Position numbers and translations under genes: made by a program
Notes under the pieces: model-generated
Database searches by the model: none
The model's input: only the letters and a program-made list of their open reading frames with translations
What the model was told of the DNA's origin: nothing
Shown: positions 21,098 through 34,030 of the stretch, in pieces
Position numbering within the stretch: position 1 is the stretch's first letter
Layout: every line of letters begins with the position of its first letter
DNA from: Pseudohongiella nitratireducens
GTDB lineage: Bacteria > Pseudomonadota > Gammaproteobacteria > Pseudomonadales > Pseudohongiellaceae
Length of the DNA: 64,000 bases
Assembly: GCF_001642735.1 (NCBI RefSeq)
Contig: NZ_LWHM01000025.1
Span: forward strand, 1-64,000
Direction: 5' to 3'

Positions 21098-22408
21098 TCA
21101 GGCTTTGATGATATTGGATGCAGGCTCTCTATACCGCCCGCGACTGTCAATAATTAATTTTGCGCTGGATTTTATGAGAGCGTAGTCAAACTTGTCATGG
21201 TCAGTTGTTAACACAACCGCATCAAAGGTCTGTATATTTTCAGCACTTAATGACTCGCTTTTCAGATTAAACTTATGCTCGCGCATCCTTGGGAATACAG
21301 GCACGTGCGGATCACTGTACGCAATTTCTGCGCCTTTTCGAACCATCATCTCCATAATCTCAACTGACGGTGACTCTCGCATGTCATCGACATTTTTCTT
21401 ATAAGCAATACCTAGTACCAGAATTCGACTGCCTTTAATTGCCTTACCAAGGGCGTTTAAACCATCCATTAGTTTACCAACGACATACTCTGGCATGGCA
21501 CGATTAACTTCTCCGGAGAGCTCGATGAACCTGGTGTGGAGACCGTACTCACGCGCTTTCCAGGTTAAATAAAAAGGGTCGATTGGAATGCAATGCCCGC
21601 CAAGACCGGGACCGGGGTAATAAGGAGTAAAGCCAAAAGGTTTTGTTGCCGCTGCATCTACTACCTCGAAAATATCAACTCCCATTCGGTCAGCTACAAT
21701 CTTCATCTCGTTAACCAAACCGATGTTCACTGCGCGATGAATGTTCTCTAACAACTTTGTCATCTCGGCAACTTTTGTGCTGGATACGGGAACAATTTTC
21801 GAGATAGCTTGCTCATAAAGAGCGATACCTATTTGGCGACAGTTTTCAGTGCAACCTCCAACAACTTTGGGGATTGTGCTGGTCTCAAAATTGGGATTAC
21901 CCGGGTCTTCGCGCTCAGGCGAATAAACAAGAAATATATCACCCCCTACGACCAAACCTTTCTGTTGAACACGAGGTAATAATTCTTCGTCTGTAGTGCC
22001 GGGATAAGTTGTGCTCTCTAGCGAAACAACTTGACCTGGTCTAAGATAAGGCACTAGTGAGTCGGTCGTGTTGGTAACAAAACTAATATCTGGTTCACGA
22101 TACTTATTGAGGGGGGTTGGCACGCATAGAATTAGCGCATCACATTCAGACGCACGACTGAAATCTGAAGTAGCGTCTAAACCAGCGGAAACGGCTGCAG
22201 TAACACGACTTGAAACGATATGCTCTATATAACTAACACCAGACTTTATTTTTGCTACTTTATCTGGGTCTATGTCAATGCCTAGAACCTGGTAACCAAT
22301 GTTGGAATAACGCAGAGCCAATGGCAATCCAACATATCCTAGACCCACAACACCAATTGTTGCGTTTTTGCTATTCAGCTTGTCCAGCAACGCTTTAAAC
22401 GCGGACAT
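21098..22408 (-). CDS. wbpA: UDP-N-acetylglucosamine 6-dehydrogenase
   Basis: First gene of the RfaH-controlled biosynthetic segment. The 436-aa nucleotide-sugar dehydrogenase oxidises the C6 hydroxyl of UDP-GlcNAc to the uronic acid with two NAD. Seen: [83 protein letters not shown], the catalytic-Cys segment [16 protein letters not shown], and [20 protein letters not shown]. The GlcNAc-type (WbpA/VipA-like) assignment rests on these motifs plus the neighbouring wbpB/D/E genes. The leader upstream is long (about 630 bases from the ops element). Confidence 0.94.
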   Translation of the reverse strand: MSAFKALLDKLNSKNATIGVVGLGYVGLPLALRYSNIGYQVLGIDIDPDKVAKIKSGVSYIEHIVSSRVTAAVSAGLDATSDFSRASECDALILCVPTPLNKYREPDISFVTNTTDSLVPYLRPGQVVSLESTTYPGTTDEELLPRVQQKGLVVGGDIFLVYSPEREDPGNPNFETSTIPKVVGGCTENCRQIGIALYEQAISKIVPVSSTKVAEMTKLLENIHRAVNIGLVNEMKIVADRMGVDIFEVVDAAATKPFGFTPYYPGPGLGGHCIPIDPFYLTWKAREYGLHTRFIELSGEVNRAMPEYVVGKLMDGLNALGKAIKGSRILVLGIAYKKNVDDMRESPSVEIMEMMVRKGAEIAYSDPHVPVFPRMREHKFNLKSESLSAENIQTFDAVVLTTDHDKFDYALIKSSAKLIIDSRGRYREPASNIIKA

Positions 22409-22641
22409 CTAATTTTCCTTTTTGGTTGATCCTAAGACTTGCTACAAGGCGTAAGTAAATACTTTAATGGCATTCACATGGCTTCGATCAGGTAGTTTCC
22501 CAAACAACCCTATCAACACCCACTTCTGCCCTACTTCCCATGCGCCTAACGCTGATATTTCATTCTACTTTAGCCTGACTTTTATCTGATCTCACTAATA
22601 ATAACTGAGACCAACTGAGTTGATCTCACTTGAAGATGACT

Positions 22642-22658
22642 TCGGTTAGGCTAACCGA
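22642..22658. promoter_or_regulatory. 17-base palindrome (candidate operator or hairpin)
   Basis: TCGGTTAG-G-CTAACCGA is a perfect inverted repeat with a single central base, about 235 bases upstream of wbpA. It is not followed by a T-run, so it is more likely a protein-binding site or a short RNA hairpin than a terminator. The binding protein is unknown; the MarR-type EPS regulator encoded upstream is a candidate only by proximity. Confidence 0.35.
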
Positions 22659-22784
22659 GCTATTTGCATAGGAAAACGTTTTTTACTGACTGCGCCTAGA
22701 TTGTCGCCAGTGATGGAGAGCGGAGTCTCCTTCCCCAACGCCAACCAAATCTCCGACTTATGCAAGCAGGCCTAGGCGCTGCTT

Positions 22785-22980
22785 TCAATGGCATCCAGAG
22801 GTTCTCTTTGACTGGCGCACCGGCGCTCTCAAGTTGCTGCAGGGCGCGTTCAATTTCCTTGAGACTGTCTACTGCCTAAGCGGGTGATCATCAGCGTAAC
22901 GGCTGCCTGTTCTGCCCACCAAGGGAGAGTCCAGAATACGCACGGTGCCGGCGCGGACGATGCACAATTCTTGCTGTTAA
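22785..22980 (-). pseudogene. Internally deleted remnant of a second wzc (tyrosine autokinase) gene
   Basis: On the minus strand, broken phases read QELCIVRAGTVRILDS and then TLMITRL and EIERALQQLESAGAPVKENL. These correspond to two separate parts of the intact Wzc encoded nearby: QELRIARAGTVGNVRILDN in its periplasmic coil and TLMITRFRE...EIERSLEQLENAGVVVKG near its C-terminus. The kinase core between them is missing and the phases are broken. It is therefore a scar of an older or additional wzc between rfaH and wbpA. Confidence 0.75.
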
Positions 22981-23033
22981 AACCTAAAATTTAACAAATG
23001 TCTGACTCATTATTAACATACTACGTCTTCAGA

Positions 23034-23045
23034 CACGCTACCGCC
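23034..23045 (-). promoter_or_regulatory. ops: ops element (RfaH loading site)
   Basis: The minus strand reads GGCGGTAGCGTG, an exact match to the established ops core (GGCGGTAGCGTG or GGCGGTAGCNTN) at which paused RNA polymerase recruits RfaH. It lies 141 bases downstream of the rfaH stop and about 630 bases upstream of wbpA, on the strand of the biosynthetic genes. With rfaH in the same locus, this supports RfaH-dependent antitermination of the long wbpA-to-cysD transcription unit. Confidence 0.88.
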
Positions 23046-23185
23046 CTACCCGTGCATTTTATGCGGCATCTTGGGTGGGGCTTTGTAAACAGGCTCCCGG
23101 AATGTTTCTGTACTGCATTGCACTGTGCCTGATATCTAACAGTGGTGTAATGCGATGGGGACGGAGCAACCCCCTGCCCCAAAAG

Positions 23186-23674
23186 TTAACCGGCTCGGGC
23201 CAGTTGTGTGACGGGAAAGGCGAGGGTTTGAGGGCTGTGCAGGATGTGAAGCAACACAATCACTCTCTCGTCCGGTGTCACGGCTTTGACGATGGCTTCG
23301 ATGTCTTTGAAACAACCGTCGGTCACTTGTACTTTGTCACCTGCTTTATACAGGGCGACAGGTTTTTCCAGGGTGTAGAATTGATGGCGCAAGGCGTTGA
23401 TCAGGTCGTCAGATACGCTGCAGGGAGAGCCATTGAAACTGACGATTTTGCCGACTCCACGGGTGCTGCTCAATGCGCCCCAATCGCTCTGCTCAAGGTC
23501 TAGCCTGATAAAAATGTAGCCAGGAAAGACGGCTTCATCACGAATGACACGCTTTTTTCGTACGATACGCTCAACAGAAATACTAGGCGAGAAAATAGCA
23601 AAGCCCTGATTGCACAGATTCTTTTCGGCACGCTGCTGCTGATTGGCTTTGGATTGGATCACATACCACTTCAT
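23186..23674 (-). CDS. rfaH: Transcription antitermination factor RfaH
   Basis: 162-aa NusG paralogue. Seen: N-terminal KWYVIQSKANQQQRAEKNL, FSPSISVERIVRKKRVIRDE, FPGYIFIRLDLEQSDWGALS, STRGVGKIVSFNGSP, and a C-terminal KOW-like part GDKVQVTDGCFKDIEAIV with VIVLLHILHSPQTLAFPV. These match RfaH (IQSKA...RVER...FPGYIF) rather than the housekeeping NusG. RfaH binds RNA polymerase paused at ops and suppresses termination and recruits the ribosome in long surface-polysaccharide operons. The start overlaps the stop of the upstream regulator gene by 4 bases, and the cognate ops site lies just downstream. Confidence 0.93.
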   Translation of the reverse strand: MKWYVIQSKANQQQRAEKNLCNQGFAIFSPSISVERIVRKKRVIRDEAVFPGYIFIRLDLEQSDWGALSSTRGVGKIVSFNGSPCSVSDDLINALRHQFYTLEKPVALYKAGDKVQVTDGCFKDIEAIVKAVTPDERVIVLLHILHSPQTLAFPVTQLARAG

Positions 23675-24000
23675 GACGAATACTGCTCTAGGTCCTTCCG
23701 GATGTCTTCAATCTCTGCTTTCAGCGTTTCGTATTCGGCCATTTTTCGGACTAGAAAGCGTTTGGTGAGCCGCGCACGACTGTCAATACCTGCAGGGGTG
23801 AGCACATACAAGTAGCGCTTCTTATTGGCGCTCTTGCTGAAATTTCTGGCCTTGATCAGCCCCTTGTCCACCAGCGCCTTCAGACAGTAGTTGACTTTAC
23901 CCAGGCTAATACCCAACTCATCGGCCAATTCCCGCTGGCTGACATCAGGGTTCACTTCCAGTGCACGAAGAATTCTGTAGCGGGCGTCTTCCGGGGCCAT
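23671..24000 (-). CDS. MarR-family EPS-associated winged-helix regulator
   Basis: 109-aa protein with a winged helix at residues about 5-75 (YRILRALEVNPDVSQRELAD, LGISLGKVNYCLKALVDKGL, IKARNFSKSANKKRYLYVL) and a C-terminal coiled coil (MAEYETLKAEIEDIRKDLEQ). It matches the small MarR-type regulators recurrent in exopolysaccharide loci, which are described as EPS-associated but whose ligand and operator are not established. It is translationally coupled to rfaH and sits after wzc, so it probably tunes expression of this locus. Candidate binding sites are the TGTCA repeats upstream of wza. Confidence 0.85.
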   Translation of the reverse strand: MAPEDARYRILRALEVNPDVSQRELADELGISLGKVNYCLKALVDKGLIKARNFSKSANKKRYLYVLTPAGIDSRARLTKRFLVRKMAEYETLKAEIEDIRKDLEQYSS

Positions 24001-24130
24001 GATTTGTTTTCTTTTTAGTTTGCTTTGATCTTAATCCGTGTTCAACTATTGAACAATGTACTTATAACCAAGCTACATTGCAATAGCCCATATAGGTTAA
24101 TTCCCAGCCATACAAAGCTGTTGCCTAACC

Positions 24131-26458
24131 TCAGTCATTATCTGATTTATAGGCATAATGATAATAGCCGTACCCATATCCGTAACCATAATACGACGAT
24201 GCCGTTCGCTCGATAGCATTCAAAATACTGCCCTTTACGACCACGCCTGCATTTTCTAGTTGCTCCAGTGAACGTTCGATTTCATTGACCGGGTTTTCAC
24301 GGAATCGGGTTATCATCAGCGTCGTACCCACCAGTTTCCCTACCACAGCAGCATCCGTTACTGCTAGTGCGGGCGGGGTATCAATAATCACCAGATCGTA
24401 TTGTGATTCGACATCATCCAGAAACTGTGCAAAGCGCTGTGTCATCAATAGCTCAGAAGGGTTGGGCGGAGCAGTACCACGGGCTATGTAATCCAGGCCA
24501 TTTTGCTCAGTGCCGCGTAGTACCGTATCCAGAGAACAATCCCCCACCAGGTAATCGGACAAACCTTGCGCACTCTCGCCTTTGAAACTGCGATGGATGT
24601 GACCTTTGCGCAAATCAGCATCAATTAATAAAACGCGCTGACCAGACTGAGCACAAATGGCTGCCAGATTAGCTGAAATAAAGCTTTTACCCACCGCTGG
24701 GCTAGGCCCGGTTAACATCAATCGCTTATTACCTGCTTCCAACATGGCAAAATGCAAACTGGTGCGCAAGCTACGTAATGCTTCAATAGCCAGGTCAGAC
24801 GGATCGATTAACGCTAACACACCATTTTCATCTCTGGTACGACGAAATTTTCTCGCCTTACCCATTGTATCAGCCATCGTATTACCAAAAGCTGAGCGTA
24901 TACGATGTCGCCATTTTCTATCTTTAAATCGGTCAAATAGACGCCGCTGACGCTCGGATAATGGAATCGTTGCATAGACTTGAAGTCCTAACGCTTGCAA
25001 CTGATCGACAGACTCCACACCACGTCTCAACATGTGTCGTAAAAGCACGACCATCAACCCCAACATAATGCCCGCCATCGAGGAAATAACAATAATCAGA
25101 TTTTTCCTGGGTTCAATGGGATACGTACCCGTAACAGCATTGTCCAAGATCCTGACATTACCCACAGTCCCCGCTCTGGCAATTCGTAACTCTTGTGTTG
25201 CATTGAGCATTTGCATGTAAATCGCTTGCGACACTTCCACATCGCGATTGAGACGCAGCACCTGTCTTTGTGTTTCAGGCAAGTTATCTGTTTGTGCTTC
25301 CAGGCGAGAGCGTTCTCGCTCTAGCTGTGAACGCTTTTCCAGCAACGTTTGATAGCTGGGGTGACTGGGAGTAAATCGTTGAGAAAGCTCGCTCTCCTGG
25401 ATTTCCAGCTGATTCAGTTCAGATTCCAGCTCCACCAATCGCTCAAGCATGCTGCGCGTCTCGAAACTCAAGTCAACGCTATCCTGGCTGGCCCGATAAT
25501 CATTGAGACGACTTTCCGCAGAATTTAAATCATTCTGAATAAGTGGTGTCTGCTGTTCGAGGAATTCCAGGCGACTTTCCGCCTCAGCGGCCTGGCGATT
25601 GATATTCTGTACAAGGTAGACATCTGAAATCGCATTCAGTGAGCGCTCAAGCTCTTCTGGGTCTGGCCCTTCAAGTGTTAATTCAAGAATGCCGGTCTCA
25701 CGGCCACGCTGCGATACATTAAAGCGAACCTGCAAATTGCGAATCATTTGCGTATCGGTACGTTTAAGCACGGTGAATTCAACACCAGCCGGGGCCGATA
25801 TTTGCGTCACCAACATTTCAACAAAGGGCGTTTCTATCGTTAACAGTTCACCAAGGCTGCCCTCGCCAAGCACTCTCTCATCTTGATCACTTAAGCGATA
25901 CCTGTTTGCACCCGTCACGGTTAACGTTAATGGGCGTCCTGTTAACGACGGGTCAACCTGTAACGAATCAACCGTGATACTGTCACCGGCCCAGGCATGG
26001 TTGCTGCCTTGTGCAAATCCTGGACGCTCCACGTCCATACGAACCATGGCCGCACCGATGACAGGGAAATAGTTAGGTGTGACGACCAGATCCAATCCGG
26101 CCTGTTGCGCCGCACGCCCCATAATCATACGGGAACGTAAAATCTCTGACTGGGTACTGGAAGCCACCTGTTCCTGCCCCATCACAGCCATTTCGATCGA
26201 TCCCAGGTTGCTTTGCGTTTGCTCTACTTGCAGTAGCGCGTCCGCCCGATAGATAGGCGTCGCCAGTGTGGCATAGGTATAACCGAGTAAGGTGACAATC
26301 AGCGTGACAATAATGATCAGCCATTTGTGGTCCAGACAGATGGCCAGCAAATAGCCCAGATCGATTTCATCACTGTTCTGGTTCTGCCCGCGCGACTGCC
26401 GGGGTGATTGCACGGGCGCCGCATGATTGGTGTGGCTGTTTGCAAAATTCTCTGACAT
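24131..26458 (-). CDS. wzc: Polysaccharide co-polymerase and tyrosine autokinase (Wzc/BY-kinase)
   Basis: 775-aa inner-membrane protein controlling chain length and export. Layout: Wzz domain with a first membrane helix at about residues 46-64, a long periplasmic coiled coil (about 270-430), a second helix at about 452-472, then a cytoplasmic kinase with Walker A (GPSPAVGKSFISANLAA, about 580-596), Walker A' (VLLIDADLRKG) and Walker B (LVIIDTPPAL). The C-terminal tail is a Tyr cluster with nine Tyr (SYYGYGYGYGYYHYAY), the autophosphorylation site. Wzb, encoded next, would dephosphorylate it. The gene lies 81 bases after wzb. The kinase core appears intact. Confidence 0.95.
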   Translation of the reverse strand: MSENFANSHTNHAAPVQSPRQSRGQNQNSDEIDLGYLLAICLDHKWLIIIVTLIVTLLGYTYATLATPIYRADALLQVEQTQSNLGSIEMAVMGQEQVASSTQSEILRSRMIMGRAAQQAGLDLVVTPNYFPVIGAAMVRMDVERPGFAQGSNHAWAGDSITVDSLQVDPSLTGRPLTLTVTGANRYRLSDQDERVLGEGSLGELLTIETPFVEMLVTQISAPAGVEFTVLKRTDTQMIRNLQVRFNVSQRGRETGILELTLEGPDPEELERSLNAISDVYLVQNINRQAAEAESRLEFLEQQTPLIQNDLNSAESRLNDYRASQDSVDLSFETRSMLERLVELESELNQLEIQESELSQRFTPSHPSYQTLLEKRSQLERERSRLEAQTDNLPETQRQVLRLNRDVEVSQAIYMQMLNATQELRIARAGTVGNVRILDNAVTGTYPIEPRKNLIIVISSMAGIMLGLMVVLLRHMLRRGVESVDQLQALGLQVYATIPLSERQRRLFDRFKDRKWRHRIRSAFGNTMADTMGKARKFRRTRDENGVLALIDPSDLAIEALRSLRTSLHFAMLEAGNKRLMLTGPSPAVGKSFISANLAAICAQSGQRVLLIDADLRKGHIHRSFKGESAQGLSDYLVGDCSLDTVLRGTEQNGLDYIARGTAPPNPSELLMTQRFAQFLDDVESQYDLVIIDTPPALAVTDAAVVGKLVGTTLMITRFRENPVNEIERSLEQLENAGVVVKGSILNAIERTASSYYGYGYGYGYYHYAYKSDND

Positions 26459-26538
26459 GTTCTTCCTGTCTTTACCTTAACTGGCGCAGCGATAAACGGC
26501 GGCGCAAAAATACTGTATTAAAACTGATATCGAAAAGG

Positions 26539-27003
26539 TTACTTCAATTTGGGCGCCCACAGATTCACTGAGTCCTGGAGTAAAGCATGCACATGTTCAA
26601 ACACATCCCGGCTCTTTTTATAAGGATCGGGAATATCCAGCCCATTGTTGGCTCGCGTCCCAGTGGCATGCACCCAGTGCCCAAGCAGCAGTGATTTACC
26701 CATCGCCGGCGAAGACATCTGTCCCAGCTGACGTCGCTGATGCTGACTCATGGTCAAAATCAGATCCGCCCACTGGATGATTTCACTGTCCAGTTGACGG
26801 GCCACATGGCTAGAAACATCCAGATCAGCCGCCGTGGCAATGTCAGCTGCCGTCGGCTCTGTACCCTGCCCCACCATCGCCGTCAGCCCCGCTGACTGCA
26901 CCTGCTTGTGTGGCAGTGCCTGCTTCAGCATGGCCTCGGCCACAGGGCTGCGGCAGATGTTTCCCTGGCAAATCACCAGTATGTTCTGGTAGGGGCTGCT
27001 CAT
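26539..27003 (-). CDS. wzb: Low-molecular-weight protein tyrosine phosphatase (Wzb)
   Basis: 154-aa cytoplasmic phosphatase. The P-loop C-x5-R is visible as VICQGNICRSPVAEAML near the N-terminus and the general-acid Asp as DIPDPYKKS near the C-terminus. Length and motifs are standard for Wzb/Etp. It removes phosphate from the Wzc tyrosine tail and so permits cycling of the kinase during export. It lies between wza and wzc, the classical order, with gaps of 74 and 80 bases. Confidence 0.95.
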   Translation of the reverse strand: MSSPYQNILVICQGNICRSPVAEAMLKQALPHKQVQSAGLTAMVGQGTEPTAADIATAADLDVSSHVARQLDSEIIQWADLILTMSQHQRRQLGQMSSPAMGKSLLLGHWVHATGTRANNGLDIPDPYKKSRDVFEHVHALLQDSVNLWAPKLK

Positions 27004-27077
27004 CCTGTGCCACCCGCTCCCTTTAGCTTATGTATTGATTAAATGGTATGTGACGTTTTTCTCAGCACCACAAGCGA

Positions 27078-28406
27078 TCATAACTGGTTCACCCGGTCGG
27101 CTGTGATCAGTGCATTCAGGCTGGGGATGATCTGCGAGATCACGCGGTTCCAGCGTGTCACCGGTGCTGTCGTCACGTACACAATATCGGAAGGTTCCAG
27201 CATGAACTGCGTGCCCACGGCAAAGGCCACGGCGTTGCGCACGTTCAACTGGTAGACCGTGGCCAGTTTGTCGCTGGTCGCTTCGGTCTGGCGAATCACA
27301 AAAATGCCTTCGGCGTTGGACGTCACCTGGTTCAGACCACCGGAGCGGGTCAGCGCTTCGGTCAGAGACATACGGATGTTGCCCATGGGCAGTGTGTTCA
27401 CGCGATTCAACTCACCCAGGACAAAGACTTTTTGTTGTCCCAGATCCGGCACGTGCAGGACATCGCCGTGCTGTAAGAGCATGTTTTGTCCCAGACGCCC
27501 GTTGTTCAGCATCTCATACACTGACAGACGAGTTTCTACACCATTACGGGACAGCAGCACTTCATGCCAGTTAGCGCCGTCGGCCAGCCCACCGGCACGC
27601 GAAATGGCATCCAGCACGGTCATGGGAATATCGTTAATGGGTTGCGGGCCTGGATTAGCGACCTGCCCTGTCACGTAGGCACGTTCGGCGTTAAAACCAA
27701 TGACGCGCACATTGACTTGTGGCGAGGCAATAAATTCGGCCAGGGGGTTAGCGATGGATTCACGAATTTCATTGGTGGTTTTGCCCGCGACCTGCACCTT
27801 GCCGATGTAGGGATAAAAAATCGTGCCATCCGACTCAACAATGATGCCGGAGTTCTGGATATTGTTGTTATTGCTGCCGCTGGGGTTGGTCAGTTCGGGG
27901 TGGTCGTAAACGGTGATATGTAGCATATCGCCTTTGCCAACGTGGTATTCGTAGTTAGCGATGTCTTCCTGCAGCGATGCCGGCATGGCGGCCGGGATAA
28001 GGTTCTGGGATTGTGATTGCTGGGCAATGACGTTGGAGGTAATGGGGACGATATCGATGGCGTCTTCCAGCGTGTCTTCGTCCAGTGGCTCACCGGCAGT
28101 GGCGTCGGATTCCGCATCGCCACCGCGTAGTCCGGGGAACCAGGTGCCGCGGTTGACTTCAAACCAGTTGCTGCCGGCGTCGGCTTCATAAATGTCGGGG
28201 TCGATATTACTGCCTGGCACCAGGACGCAGGCGCTGAGGCTGATCAGCAAGGTTGTCAACGTCGCGACTTTGAAAAAACCGCTGCGGAATGAGCTTGATG
28301 CGAGACGACTGTCTGGTACCGCTTTCCTGCTGTTTGGCTGTTCGTTGCCATGAATCCGGTTGTTTTCGCTGTGCTCGTGGATCTTCTTATTACGCATGCC
28401 TACCAC
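27078..28406 (-). CDS. wza: Polysaccharide export outer-membrane lipoprotein (Wza)
   Basis: 442-aa export channel subunit. An unusually long N-terminal region (about 50 residues) precedes the lipoprotein signal, whose lipobox LSAC places the lipidated Cys near residue 60; the start may thus be internal. After an acidic spacer (about 65-150) come the Poly_export domain (YEYHVGKGDMLHITVYDHPE, IFYPYIGKVQVAGKTTNEI) and the SLBB domains (AYVTGQVANPGPQPI, VFVLGELNRVNTLPMG). It forms the outer-membrane exit pore docking to Wzc. It is the first gene of the export block, with a 304-base upstream region containing repeated TGTCA boxes. Confidence 0.94.
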   Translation of the reverse strand: MVGMRNKKIHEHSENNRIHGNEQPNSRKAVPDSRLASSSFRSGFFKVATLTTLLISLSACVLVPGSNIDPDIYEADAGSNWFEVNRGTWFPGLRGGDAESDATAGEPLDEDTLEDAIDIVPITSNVIAQQSQSQNLIPAAMPASLQEDIANYEYHVGKGDMLHITVYDHPELTNPSGSNNNNIQNSGIIVESDGTIFYPYIGKVQVAGKTTNEIRESIANPLAEFIASPQVNVRVIGFNAERAYVTGQVANPGPQPINDIPMTVLDAISRAGGLADGANWHEVLLSRNGVETRLSVYEMLNNGRLGQNMLLQHGDVLHVPDLGQQKVFVLGELNRVNTLPMGNIRMSLTEALTRSGGLNQVTSNAEGIFVIRQTEATSDKLATVYQLNVRNAVAFAVGTQFMLEPSDIVYVTTAPVTRWNRVISQIIPSLNALITADRVNQL

Positions 28407-28525
28407 TTACTCTCATTCCATGAACCGACGCATTGTAACGAATAAATAACGCCAATGCTTGCTTTTGCTGCCGTATTACTACCAATGGCTAGGTGCTCCT
28501 TTACAGGATACCCAGTTTCTCAGTG

Positions 28526-28571
28526 CTGTCATGACACTAACATGACAGCTGATTATGACATTTTCCTGTCA
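28526..28571. promoter_or_regulatory. Cluster of TGTCA/TGACA inverted repeats upstream of wza
   Basis: Within 46 bases there are five TGTCA/TGACA pentamers: a perfect palindrome TGTCATGACA (28527-28536), an inverted pair CTGTCATG-N7-CATGACAG (28526-28548) and TGACA-N6-TGTCA (28556-28571). They lie 120-165 bases upstream of the wza start in the 304-base gap between wza and ligA. The spacing and symmetry suggest a multi-site operator. The regulator is unknown. Nothing else could be resolved in this gap; no clear promoter boxes were found. Confidence 0.5.
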
Positions 28572-28710
28572 ATTTACGAATAAATGTTGATTCTTCAACT
28601 GCTTATTCAGGCTTATCTTTCAAAAACCGAGCCAGTGTTCACTCAGGTTTCCCTGGCAAATTTGCAACACGGGCAATTTGAACGATTTCTCGCCGGATGC
28701 AAGGCGCACG

Positions 28711-34021
<5,311 letters not shown>

Positions 34022-34030
34022 TATTGTTCC

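Larger units (their letters stand above)
22409..23185 (-). other. Long untranslated leader between rfaH and wbpA
   Basis: 777 bases without an intact gene. In minus-strand order it holds a probable promoter zone just after rfaH (not resolvable by eye), the ops element, a decayed wzc fragment and a 17-base palindrome, then about 230 bases in which I see nothing specific before wbpA. A transcript reaching wbpA must cross this stretch, which suits the action of RfaH as an antitermination factor loaded at ops. Confidence 0.6.
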
